A DNA stretch of 24,928 nucleotides, taken from assembly GCA_031292735.1 (NCBI GenBank), contig JARLGP010000292.1, positions 1-24,928 of the forward strand, in the 5' to 3' direction. Each line of letters starts with the position of its first letter. Position 1 is the stretch's first letter. The notes under the pieces were generated by a model. The model did no database searches. It was not told where the DNA came from and saw only the letters and a program-made list of their open reading frames with translations. The translations under genes were made by a program, and so were the position numbers. The DNA comes from Holophaga sp. Its GTDB lineage: Bacteria > Acidobacteriota > Holophagae > Holophagales > Holophagaceae. Of this stretch, positions 7,362-14,426 are shown in pieces.

Positions 7362-8174
7362 TCAAAGGCTTGGCATCACTCCCCCGTCGATCCGCAGATT
7401 GACGCCGGTGATATAGCCAGCCAACGGGCTGCAGAGGAAGGCGACTGCATGGGCAATGTCAGCGGCCTGCCCAACCCTTCCAATAGGCACATGGACGACA
7501 TGAGGCAATACGGCGCGCTCTATCTCTGGCCAAGTTGCCTCGCCATCTACCCAGCCATTCGACTCCGCCATTTTGCGAAAGGCGGCCTCCAATTTGGGCG
7601 TGAGGATGGTGCCCGGCGAAATGGCGTTTACGGTCACACCATCACCGGCTGCGGCCTTGGACAGCGAGACCGTCATATTATTCATCGCTGCTTTGGAGGC
7701 CGAATAATCTGGACCGGCTGCTGGTGGCATCGCTCCGGCCAAACTCGACACATTCACGACGCGACCCCACCCCGCTGCCCTCATTTTCGGCAACAGGATA
7801 TTTGTAACGCGAACCGCCGCCAACACGTTGCGATCATATGCCGCCGCCCAATCTCTTACAGAAGTGCTTCCCCATATTTGTTTCTCACCGGACCCGCCAG
7901 CGTTGTTAACGAGGATATCAACAGCGCCGAGCAGGCGCTGGGCCTCATCGACCATACGGCTAACGTCCTCATCGTTCGTCAAATCTCCAAGCACGACGGC
8001 CGCCTTCCCGCCTGCGGCTATAACTTCCTTTGCTACTTTATCTGCACGCGCGCGATCACGTCCATGCACGGCCACAGCCACTCCTTCTTCCGCCAACGCA
8101 AGCGCAATTGCCTTCCCAATCCCTATGCTGCTACCCGTGACCAGCGCCCGCTTACCGTTTAACAGCAGATCCAT
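7362..8174 (-). CDS. Short-chain dehydrogenase/reductase (SDR family)
   Basis: A 270-residue classical SDR, an NAD(P)H-dependent oxidoreductase. The cofactor loop TGSSIGIG lies at residues 13-20, NNAG at 90-93, catalytic Ser in NVSSLAG (about 143) and the YSASK pair at Y157/K161. The C-terminal end, GYITGVNLRIDGGVMPSL, is typical. Basic residues after the second strand (HGRDRAR) hint at NADP(H) preference. The start is the ATG at 8174, with GGAG 6 nt upstream; the adjacent ATG at 8177 is possible and longer frames are not supported. The substrate cannot be told from sequence. The gene is alone, in a lower-GC stretch beside transposase remnants, so it probably arrived by transfer. Confidence 0.9.
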   Translation of the reverse strand: MDLLLNGKRALVTGSSIGIGKAIALALAEEGVAVAVHGRDRARADKVAKEVIAAGGKAAVVLGDLTNDEDVSRMVDEAQRLLGAVDILVNNAGGSGEKQIWGSTSVRDWAAAYDRNVLAAVRVTNILLPKMRAAGWGRVVNVSSLAGAMPPAAGPDYSASKAAMNNMTVSLSKAAAGDGVTVNAISPGTILTPKLEAAFRKMAESNGWVDGEATWPEIERAVLPHVVHVPIGRVGQAADIAHAVAFLCSPLAGYITGVNLRIDGGVMPSL

Positions 8175-8405
8175 CATTAACTCCAAAGATGAGCATCGTC
8201 TTGAAAGCCAGCGAAGCAATGGTATGCGAGATTCCGATTGCCATCCATTCAATCGGGCTCACAGTCCGGCGCCACTCGCTCAGCAGGGAGCATTACAGGC
8301 TTTCTCGGTGCAAGAAAGCACTTTCCGATCACCCGGGTTTGCCCGCTTGCGTTGTTGGCCGGGGCCCGCCCTCGATCAAGCTGGAGTTCGCTAAATGGTG
8401 GCTCC

Positions 8406-8513
8406 ATGCGGACCTCGCCTGCCTACCGGATGTTTTTCTGCACGATGTATGCGTCCGGGTTGCGGATCCTCGAGGTCTGCCGGCTGGCGGTGAGCGATCT
8501 CAACGGTGACCGT
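8406..8513 (+). pseudogene. Tyrosine recombinase (phage integrase family) fragment
   Basis: About 36 codons read MFFCTMYASGLRILEVCRL then AVSDLNGDRG. This matches the region around the first catalytic Arg of tyrosine recombinases (YATGLRxSExxxLxxxDID). The rest of the catalytic domain (second Arg, His, Tyr) is missing. The fragment runs straight into an IS91-type transposase remnant on the same strand. This is consistent with the integrase-plus-transposase layout of some IS91-like elements after an internal deletion. Confidence 0.6.
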
Positions 8514-8664
8514 GGGGGCGATCCGGGTGCTGGGGTTCACCCTGCCATCCGAACTGCGCTGGCTGGCCATGAACCATCCCGGGCTGCTCTATGGCGCCTT
8601 CTTCCGCATCGTCGGGGCCATTCTGGAGGAAATGGGCACAGGGACTACTTCCGATCGATATTAA
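8512..8664 (+). pseudogene. IS91-family-like transposase fragment
   Basis: About 50 codons in one frame: GAIRVLGFTLPSELRWLAMN, then HPGLLYGAFFRIVGAILEEMG, ending at TAA 8662-8664. The pattern FTLPxEL...HPxLLYxxxFRxxxxxL is characteristic of the region after the zinc-binding domain of IS91-type (Y2 rolling-circle) transposases. Zinc-ligand and catalytic tyrosine regions are absent, so it is inactive. It overlaps the convergent end of the small membrane protein gene. Confidence 0.6.
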
Positions 8665-8845
8665 TGTTTTCCCGCGTGCCGCTATGGGTAACGGCGATCA
8701 TAATCCCGATGCCGATGGCGACCAAAAGGCCGATCATGGTCCAGCCTGCACCGATGCTAGCCAGAACCCCAGCTTTCCACAGCCCGGCGAGAAGTCCGAT
8801 GATGAGAATTGAGTACCCTATTAGGTATAGACCAGTCCATTTCAT
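8645..8845 (-). CDS. Small two-helix membrane protein
   Basis: A 66-residue protein with two predicted membrane helices, about residues 5-26 (YLIGYSILIIGLLAGLW) and 31-53 (ASIGAGWTMIGLLVAIGIGI), and a short charged tail. AAAGGA lies 8 nt upstream of the ATG at 8845, which supports a real gene. Composition and length resemble small uncharacterised inner-membrane proteins found in many bacteria. Function unknown. It lies between the transposase remnant and an empty stretch, inside the lower-GC island. Confidence 0.65.
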   Translation of the reverse strand: MKWTGLYLIGYSILIIGLLAGLWKAGVLASIGAGWTMIGLLVAIGIGIMIAVTHSGTRENINIDRK

Positions 8846-9008
8846 GGTAAGCGTCCTTTCGGGTCAGTTTTAAATTCCAGGGGCCTATCCGGATTCAGAT
8901 CCGGGCGGTGTCGACGACGGAACAGCCAGAGGCATAAAGCGGATCGCATGCCAGATATGGCAAGTACTCATCCGTTTACGCTTACGGTCAATCCTTCCCA
9001 GTAAATCC

Positions 9009-9035
9009 GGCTCATTCAATCAAGATGAATGAGCC
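9009..9035. repeat. Perfect 10-bp inverted repeat with 7-nt loop
   Basis: GGCTCATTCA (9009-9018) and TGAATGAGCC (9026-9035) around ATCAAGA. Neither strand has a T-tract afterwards, so a simple terminator is not supported. Its location near transposase remnants makes a transposon-end hairpin or a recombinase site a possibility. Confidence 0.55.
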
Positions 9036-9192
9036 AACCATTCAAGGCGGAGGACCACCCAGGAGCAATCCATCGCTGCCCTCTTCCAATGGCGATGATG
9101 ACAAGCCGGCTCGGCCACTGATCGGAACCACCACCACCAGAGCTTGACCAATGCAGCACGCACCGAAACGCTGAGACAATGCGCCTTTCGGT

Positions 9193-9218
9193 GGGTCGGC
9201 GCCCCGCTTGGGCCTAAC
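9193..9218. repeat. Imperfect direct repeat, copy 2
   Basis: GGTCGGCGCC-6nt-TGGGCCTAAC, matching 7199-7223 apart from a variable 5-6 nt centre. The two copies lie about 2 kb apart and flank the dehydrogenase, the recombinase/transposase remnants and the small membrane protein. Confidence 0.4.
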
Positions 9219-9480
9219 CCGCTTTGGGCGTCCTCCAGGGCAATCTGGAATCTGTTTTCAGTCTCATCCAGATCCAGGTGCCCAGTCACCTGAGCGGCAA
9301 CGAAGAAGAAGTGACAGGTTGCCTAGCTTGCTATATCTCCTTCATCCCCTTCAGGAGACCTCGGCCCATTTCAATAAGCACCACACCTCGCTATGAAACT
9401 TTCTTTAAGCTGAGGGCATCCAGAAGCGAGACCCCCCTCGCAGTCCGCGGGCCCGGGATCCTCTCACGGAACGGAACCCC

Positions 9481-10305
9481 ATGCGCCTCGCCCTTTCAGA
9501 CTATTTGCGTTTCCTGGCCCTGCTCGCCCTTTGCGGCCTCGCCCCACTCCGGGCCCGGGAGCCGGTGCAGGCCGTGCTGGCGATCGACCTGGCTCCGGCT
9601 ACCCACAGCGGCATGCTGGATGACGACCCGGACCCGGAAGCCTCCCAGGAGGACCCCTTCCTGCTGGTCAACCACTGCACCCACTATCCCTTTCATCTGC
9701 GCATGGACAACCACCAAGGCACCGAGGAAGACCTGTCCGGCAGCTTCCACGCCATGCGCTTCCCCGCCCCCGTCCAGTGGACCATCGAGTATCTGGACCG
9801 CGGCCGGCCGGTCCAGCGGCGCCGGGTGGGCTTCGGCAGCCCGGTCAAGGACGCCAACCTCCTGAAGGTCCTCATGCGCCATCAGGCCTGCAAGGATCAT
9901 GAGGCGCGCCAGGAACAGTCCTGGATCCGTCAAATGCTCACCCGCCCCTTTGCCCATTCGGAGGCCGCGCTGGCCGTGGCGCGGGGGTTCTGCGCCCGGT
10001 TGAACTGCTATACCTTCAACCACTTTGTCCATTTCACGGACACCATGGGCTTCTGGCCCTTCTTCGATCGCGCCAAGTGGCGGGAGATTCCCTGGGAGGC
10101 CCTCGCCTTCGGCGACCTGGTGCGCCTGGCCAACGACAATGCCCTGGCCGGCGACCATTTCCTGATGAGCCTGGGCGACGGCAAGTTCCTCGCCAAGCTG
10201 GGCAACACCGACGACTTCCTGGTCACCGACCTGGAACAGGCGGCCCGGCTCTACCGGATCACCCTGGAGGACCAGGTGGACGTGGTCGCCTACCGGGCGC
10301 GCTGA
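9481..10305 (+). CDS. Exported protein, possible NlpC/P60-like papain fold
   Basis: A 274-residue protein with a hydrophobic N-terminus (FLALLALCGLAPLRA, residues 11-25) that looks like a signal peptide with cleavage near residue 25. The C-terminal half has a Cys (C176 in ARLNCYTFNHF), then GDLVRLAND and AGDHFLMSLGDGKFLAKLG with His226. The order of Cys, a GDLV strand and a His before a LGDGKF strand resembles NlpC/P60 and related papain-fold proteins. This is a weak structural analogy and I do not recognise a named family. The base composition is again high-GC. The ribosome-binding sequence is poor. It is 73 bp upstream of the aldo/keto reductase gene and may or may not be co-transcribed. 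Confidence 0.7.
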   Translation: MRLALSDYLRFLALLALCGLAPLRAREPVQAVLAIDLAPATHSGMLDDDPDPEASQEDPFLLVNHCTHYPFHLRMDNHQGTEEDLSGSFHAMRFPAPVQWTIEYLDRGRPVQRRRVGFGSPVKDANLLKVLMRHQACKDHEARQEQSWIRQMLTRPFAHSEAALAVARGFCARLNCYTFNHFVHFTDTMGFWPFFDRAKWREIPWEALAFGDLVRLANDNALAGDHFLMSLGDGKFLAKLGNTDDFLVTDLEQAARLYRITLEDQVDVVAYRAR

Positions 10306-10378
10306 GGCCTCCTCCCCGGGCTGCAATTCCGCCTGGAACTGTCCCGGCCGTTGCCGGAAGATGGGAGGGGGAGTGCAC

Positions 10379-11374
10379 ATGCGCGAGCGGAAACTGGGCG
10401 GCACAGGACCATCGGTGGCGGAACTCGGGCTTGGCTGCATGGGGATGACCGGCGTGTATGGCCCCGCCGACGCCCGGGAAGGCATCGCCACCATCCACGC
10501 GGCCCTGGACCGCGGCATCACCCTGCTGGACACCGGGGACTTCTACGACAGCGGGCGCAACGAACTGCTGCTCCGGGAAGCGCTGCGCGGCCGGTCCCGG
10601 GAGCGGATCGTCCTCAGCGTCAAGTTCGGCGAGCAGCGCGATCCGCAGGGCGGCTGGAGCGGCTGCGACAACCGGCCCAAGGCGGTGAAGAACTTCCTGG
10701 CCTACAGCCTCGGCCGGCTGGGCACGGACTACATCGACATCTACCGTCCCGCCCGGCTCGACCCCGATGTGCCCATCGAGGACACCATCGGCGCCATGGC
10801 CGAGCTGGTCCAGGCGGGCTACGTGCGCCACATCGGGCTTTCCGAGGTGGGCAGCGAAACCATCCGCCGCGCCGCCGCCGTCCATCCCATCTGCGACCTG
10901 CAGATCGAATACTCGCTCATCTCCCGGAGCCTGGAAGCCCAGGTGCTGCCCACCTGCCGCCAGCTGGGCATCGCCATCACCGCCTACGGGGTGCTGTCCC
11001 GGGGCCTGCTCAGCGGCCACTGGAGCCGGGAGCGGAACGCCGCCGGAGACCGGCGCGGCCAGATGCCCCGCTTTTCCCGAGCGAACCTGGAAAGGAACCT
11101 GGCGCTGGTGGAGGCCCTGCGCGCCGTGGCCGAGACCAAGGGGGTCACCGTGGCGCAGATCGCCACCGCCTGGGTGGCCGCCCAGGGCGAGGACATCCTG
11201 CCCCTGGTGGGCGCGCGGCGCCTGGACCAGCTGGAGGAGGCCCTGGGGTCGCTTGCGGTGCGGCTCACCGCCAGGGACCTGGCCCGCATCGAGCAGGCCG
11301 TTCCACCCGGAGCGGCGGCGGGCGCCCGCTACCCGGAACCGGCGATGCTCCACCTTGACAGCGAGCGGGGCTGA
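10379..11374 (+). CDS. Aldo/keto reductase with atypical catalytic tetrad
   Basis: A 331-residue aldo/keto reductase of the AKR TIM-barrel family, expected to reduce carbonyls with NADPH. Family landmarks: LGLGCMGM (16-23), D51 and Y56 in DTGDFYDSG, K82 in LSVKFG, then YIDIYRPARLDPDVPIEDT. The last stretch normally contains the catalytic His (YYxHRxDP); here that place is A125. The cofactor region (about AYGVLSRGLLSG and VGARRLDQLEEAL) is normal. The ATG at 10379 is chosen because a GGAGGGGGAG purine run lies just upstream; an in-frame ATG at 10361 would lie inside that run. The stop is 1 nt before the ATG of the following dehydrogenase, so the two are translationally coupled. Confidence 0.92.
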   Translation: MRERKLGGTGPSVAELGLGCMGMTGVYGPADAREGIATIHAALDRGITLLDTGDFYDSGRNELLLREALRGRSRERIVLSVKFGEQRDPQGGWSGCDNRPKAVKNFLAYSLGRLGTDYIDIYRPARLDPDVPIEDTIGAMAELVQAGYVRHIGLSEVGSETIRRAAAVHPICDLQIEYSLISRSLEAQVLPTCRQLGIAITAYGVLSRGLLSGHWSRERNAAGDRRGQMPRFSRANLERNLALVEALRAVAETKGVTVAQIATAWVAAQGEDILPLVGARRLDQLEEALGSLAVRLTARDLARIEQAVPPGAAAGARYPEPAMLHLDSERG

Positions 11375-11375
11375 C

Positions 11376-12458
11376 ATGGAACCCGATGTCCTGCTGCCCA
11401 CCGAGCCCCTGCGCCAGTGGGTTTTCGACCTCTGGCGCGCGGCCGGCAGCGCCGAACCCGAAGCGCGGCTCATCGCCGACCACCTGATCGGCGCCAACCT
11501 GGCCGGCCACGATTCCCATGGCGTGGGCATGGTGGGCCGCTACGTGCGCTCGCTGCAGGCCGGGGGGCTGCAGCTCAACCAGCGCATCTCCGTCATCACC
11601 GACATGGAAACCATGCTGGTGGTGGACGGCAACCGCGGCGCGGGCCAGTCCGTGGCGTTCCAGGCCATGCAACTGGCCGTGGAGCGCGCGCGGTGCACCG
11701 GGGTGGTCATCCTCGGCCTGCGCCATTCGCACCACCTCGGCCGGGTGGGCCACTGGGCCGAGCAGGCCATGGCCGCCGGCTTCGCCTCCATCCATTTCAC
11801 CAACGTGGTGGGCACCCCGTCCACCGCGCCGCACGGCGGCCGGGAAAGCCGGTTCGGCACCAACCCCCTCACCATCGGCCTGCCGCGCCGCGACGGGCCG
11901 CCCATCCTGCTGGATTTCGCCTCCAGCGCCATCGCCCTGGGCAAGGTGCGGGTCGCCTACAACCGCAAGGTGCCGGTCCCGGCCGGGGTGCTCATGGACC
12001 ACGAGGGCCGCCCCACCACCGACCCGGCGGTCATGTACGAGAAGCCGCTGGGGGCGATGCTCACCGCGGCCGGCCACAAGGGCTACGCGCTGGCCATGGT
12101 GTGCGACCTGCTCGGAAGCGCCCTGTTCGGCGGCAGCCTGCCGCCCCTGGAGCCCGGCCTGCCGGGGTTCTACAACAACATGCTGGCCATCGTCTTCGAC
12201 CCGGCGCGATTCGGCGCCGCCGACGCCTTCGAGCGGGAAGCCCAGGCGTTCATCCGCTATGTGCAATCGGCCCGGCGCACCGATCCGGCCCAGCCCATCG
12301 AGATGCCCGGCGACTTCGAGCGGCGCTGTCGGGTCCAGCGGGCCCGTGCCCTGCCCGTGGACCTGGGCACGCTGCGCGGGCTCGACGAAGCGGCGCGTGC
12401 CGTCAACGCGCTGCGCGGGGCGGCGCTGCCGCCGGCATCCGCGCTGATCGCGCCCTGA
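11376..12458 (+). CDS. Malate/L-lactate dehydrogenase family protein (Ldh2)
   Basis: A 360-residue protein of the Ldh2/MDH2 fold, NAD(P)-dependent dehydrogenases of 2-hydroxyacids (malate, L-lactate, ureidoglycolate, sulfolactate) or cyclic imino acids. Family features: GHDSHGVGM near residue 50, HSHHLGRVGHW (about 110-121), FGTNPLTIGLP, DFASSAIALGKV and GHKGYALAMVCDLL. The start follows the aldo/keto reductase stop by 1 nt; a much longer open frame extends upstream but overlaps the reductase and is not real. Pairing with the reductase suggests that one compound is handled by both enzymes, for example a 2-oxo or 2-hydroxyacid and an aldehyde. Exact substrates are not readable. Confidence 0.9.
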   Translation: MEPDVLLPTEPLRQWVFDLWRAAGSAEPEARLIADHLIGANLAGHDSHGVGMVGRYVRSLQAGGLQLNQRISVITDMETMLVVDGNRGAGQSVAFQAMQLAVERARCTGVVILGLRHSHHLGRVGHWAEQAMAAGFASIHFTNVVGTPSTAPHGGRESRFGTNPLTIGLPRRDGPPILLDFASSAIALGKVRVAYNRKVPVPAGVLMDHEGRPTTDPAVMYEKPLGAMLTAAGHKGYALAMVCDLLGSALFGGSLPPLEPGLPGFYNNMLAIVFDPARFGAADAFEREAQAFIRYVQSARRTDPAQPIEMPGDFERRCRVQRARALPVDLGTLRGLDEAARAVNALRGAALPPASALIAP

Positions 12459-12680
12459 GGGGGTGCGGCTGCCGTTCCGTCCCGAAGGCGTGGACGATCA
12501 ATTGGTGTTGCAACATAAGAGCCAGCCCGGTAGGATGAACAAGCGTTCTCCTTGTGCAGACATGAGCACCCGTTCCCAGTCGTGACAGTCTCGAGTCGAT
12601 GATCCACAGCATGATGGCGCGGGCGTTGAACCGAGTGAATGGGAGATGCCGATGCCTTGTGTCCTTGTGAAAGCAGAACC

Positions 12681-13400
12681 ATGATCGGCCCCATTCTCAA
12701 CGCGGGCGCCATCGTTGTGGGCGGCTTTGCCGGCGGTTGCGCCGGCCATCGCCTGCCGGAACGGATACGCTCCGGCCTGCCCCACGTCTTCGGCCTGGTC
12801 GCCCTGGCCCTCGGCATCGCCTTGACGGTCAAGGTCCAGCACTTCGCGCCCATCGTGCTGTCCCTGGTGGTGGGCACCGCCCTGGGTGAATACCTGTCCC
12901 TGCAGGACCGGGTGCACCGGATCGCGCACCACACCCAGCGCTGGATGCCCCGGCCCGCGGGCAGCAGCGCCATGTCGGACGAGGAGATCGACCGGATCGC
13001 CGCCACCTTCAGCAGTCTGGTCGTGGTGTTCTGCGCCAGCGCCACGGGCATGGTGGGCGCGCTGCGCGAAGGGCTGAGCGGGGACAGTTCGCTCCTGTTC
13101 GCCAAGGCCATCCTCGACGGCTTCACGGCGATCGTGTTCGCCGTGACCGTCGGCTACAACGTGGTGCTGCTCGGAATCCCGGTGCTGCTGATCGAGGGGC
13201 TCCTGGTGCTGGTCTCCCATCCGCTGGGCGCTCAGCTCAGCCAGACCGTGATCATGGACACCTCCGCCTGCGGCGGCATCATCCTGGTGGGCACGGGTCT
13301 GCGCATCCTGGATATCAAGCCGCTGCGGGTGATCAACATGCTTCCCGCCCTGGTGCTGATGCCCTTCTTCTCGGCCTTGATGGCCCTGATCACCCGGTAG
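12681..13400 (+). CDS. DUF554 (YqgA-like) integral membrane protein
   Basis: A 239-residue membrane protein with the DUF554 pattern: MIGPILNAGAIVVGGFAGG at the start, a VVGTALGEYL helix, the conserved FCASATGMVGALREGLSGD region, and a C-terminal GGIILVGTGLRILDIKPLRV followed by a final helix. About six membrane helices. The role is unknown in the family; transport has been suggested for homologues. The ATG at 12681 is preferred because the family begins with M-G/I-PxxN; the ribosome-binding sequence is weak. The 222 bp before it shows no gene and no clear promoter. It converges on the dus gene, and the two stops share an inverted repeat. Confidence 0.88.
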   Translation: MIGPILNAGAIVVGGFAGGCAGHRLPERIRSGLPHVFGLVALALGIALTVKVQHFAPIVLSLVVGTALGEYLSLQDRVHRIAHHTQRWMPRPAGSSAMSDEEIDRIAATFSSLVVVFCASATGMVGALREGLSGDSSLLFAKAILDGFTAIVFAVTVGYNVVLLGIPVLLIEGLLVLVSHPLGAQLSQTVIMDTSACGGIILVGTGLRILDIKPLRVINMLPALVLMPFFSALMALITR

Positions 13401-13431
13401 CATTCGCACGGGCGCTGGTTCCAGCTACCGG
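13394..13431. terminator. Inverted repeat across both convergent stop codons (possible bidirectional terminator)
   Basis: CCGGTAGC (13394-13401) and GCTACCGG (13424-13431) form a perfect 8-bp dyad with a 22-nt loop. The left arm contains the TAG of the DUF554 gene and the right arm the stop of dus. There is no T-tract on either strand, so efficient Rho-independent termination is uncertain. Confidence 0.35.
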
Positions 13432-14396
13432 TCGGCCTTCAGCCGTTCCAGCGCCGCGAAGATCAGGACCGGATCGTTGCAGGCGTGCAGGTTCTGCCGG
13501 AAACTCACCCCGCCCGGGATCCCCTTGGTGAACCACGAGCCGATCTTCTTCATCTTGTGCAGCGCCTCCCGGGGCTCCAGCAGCTCCAGCAGCAGGCGGA
13601 AGAAGCTCATGCAGAGGTCGATCCGCTGGTGTTCGCTCACGGCCAGGTCCGGGTTCAGGATCTGCTGGAAGATCCACGGGTTGGTCAGGGCGGCGCGGCC
13701 GATCATCACGCCGGCGCAGCCGGTCTCCCGGAACATGCGCAGGGCGTCTTCGGGGGTGTTCACGTCGCCGTTGCCGATGATGGGGAAGCCCACGCCGGAC
13801 TCCACCGCCCGGGCGATCAGGGCCCAGTCGGCGCTGCCTTCGTACTGCTGGGCCCGGGTGCGCGGATGGATGGCCAGGGCCTGCACCCCGGCCGCCTCGA
13901 ACATGCGCAGGAAGTCCAGGTAGTCGGCCCGTTCCTTCTGGCTGTTGTCCCAGCCGGCGCGCATCTTCACGGTCACCGGCACCCGCACCGCCTTGACCAT
14001 GGCCTTCACGCAGCACTCCGCCAGGCGGAGGTCCTTGAGCAGGGCCGAGCCGGCGCCGCCGCTGGTGACGTTGCTGGCCGGGCAGCCCATGTTCAGGTCC
14101 ACCAGGTCGGCCCCGGCCGCCTCGGCCATGCGGGCGGCCTCGGCCAGGTGCTCCGGGATGCTGCCGGACAGCTGCATGGAGAAGGGATGCTCGCCCTCCC
14201 CGGCCATCATCACCTGGGCCTTGCGGGCATGGCGGATCAGCGCCTCGCTGGAGATCATTTCGGAAACGGTGAGCCCCACCCCGCCCACCTGCCGGATCAT
14301 CCGGCGGAAGGGCTGGTCGGTGATCTCATGCAAGGGGGCCATGACCAGCGGAGGCTGGATGGCGATGGGGCCGATGGAGAAAGCTTCGAGGTTCAT
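13425..14396 (-). CDS. dus: tRNA-dihydrouridine synthase (DusB-like)
   Basis: A 323-residue flavoenzyme that reduces uridine to dihydrouridine in tRNA D-loops using NADPH. Family signs: the FMN-barrel start PLVMAPLHEITDQPFR (16-31), the catalytic C105 in DLNMGCPASNV, VTVKMRAGW, IHPRTRAQQYEG, and GNGDVNTPEDA. It ends with a C-terminal helical domain. The overall pattern is closest to DusB, but the subgroup is not certain. The ATG at 14396 is taken as the start, with a GTG just before it as an alternative. It begins 30 nt after the stop of the phosphotransbutyrylase gene on the same strand and may be transcribed with it, although its role is unrelated. Confidence 0.93.
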   Translation of the reverse strand: MNLEAFSIGPIAIQPPLVMAPLHEITDQPFRRMIRQVGGVGLTVSEMISSEALIRHARKAQVMMAGEGEHPFSMQLSGSIPEHLAEAARMAEAAGADLVDLNMGCPASNVTSGGAGSALLKDLRLAECCVKAMVKAVRVPVTVKMRAGWDNSQKERADYLDFLRMFEAAGVQALAIHPRTRAQQYEGSADWALIARAVESGVGFPIIGNGDVNTPEDALRMFRETGCAGVMIGRAALTNPWIFQQILNPDLAVSEHQRIDLCMSFFRLLLELLEPREALHKMKKIGSWFTKGIPGGVSFRQNLHACNDPVLIFAALERLKADR

Positions 14397-14426
14397 CACC
14401 GGTCCAGACTACCAAGCCGGCCGGGC

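Larger units (their letters stand above)
8846..9480. other. Gene-poor stretch at the right end of the island
   Basis: 635 bp without a gene I can support. Short open frames on both strands have odd composition (for example a WWWW run at about 9130, minus strand) and no ribosome-binding site. It contains a perfect 10-bp hairpin at 9009-9035, an 8-bp inverted repeat CACCGAAA/TTTCGGTG (9161-9168 and 9186-9193), and the second copy of the 26-bp imperfect repeat (9193-9218). It is likely decayed mobile DNA. The promoter of the following secreted-protein gene should lie in its last 150 bp, but no clear boxes are seen. Confidence 0.6.

Noticed and set aside
7199..9218. Integron attC sites, suggested by GCCTAAC and GTTGGGC sequences and vapBC in a low-GC stretch
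   Set aside because: No matching GTTRRRY partner lies within 55-140 bp of either GCCTAAC, and no cassette-like folding was found.
9020..9289. Small open frame on the minus strand in the gene-poor stretch
   Set aside because: No ribosome-binding site, unusual Trp/His/Cys content and no family resemblance.
10767..11375. N-terminal extension of the Ldh2-type dehydrogenase
   Set aside because: The extension lies over the aldo/keto reductase in another phase and has no family similarity; the family start fits the ATG at 11376.
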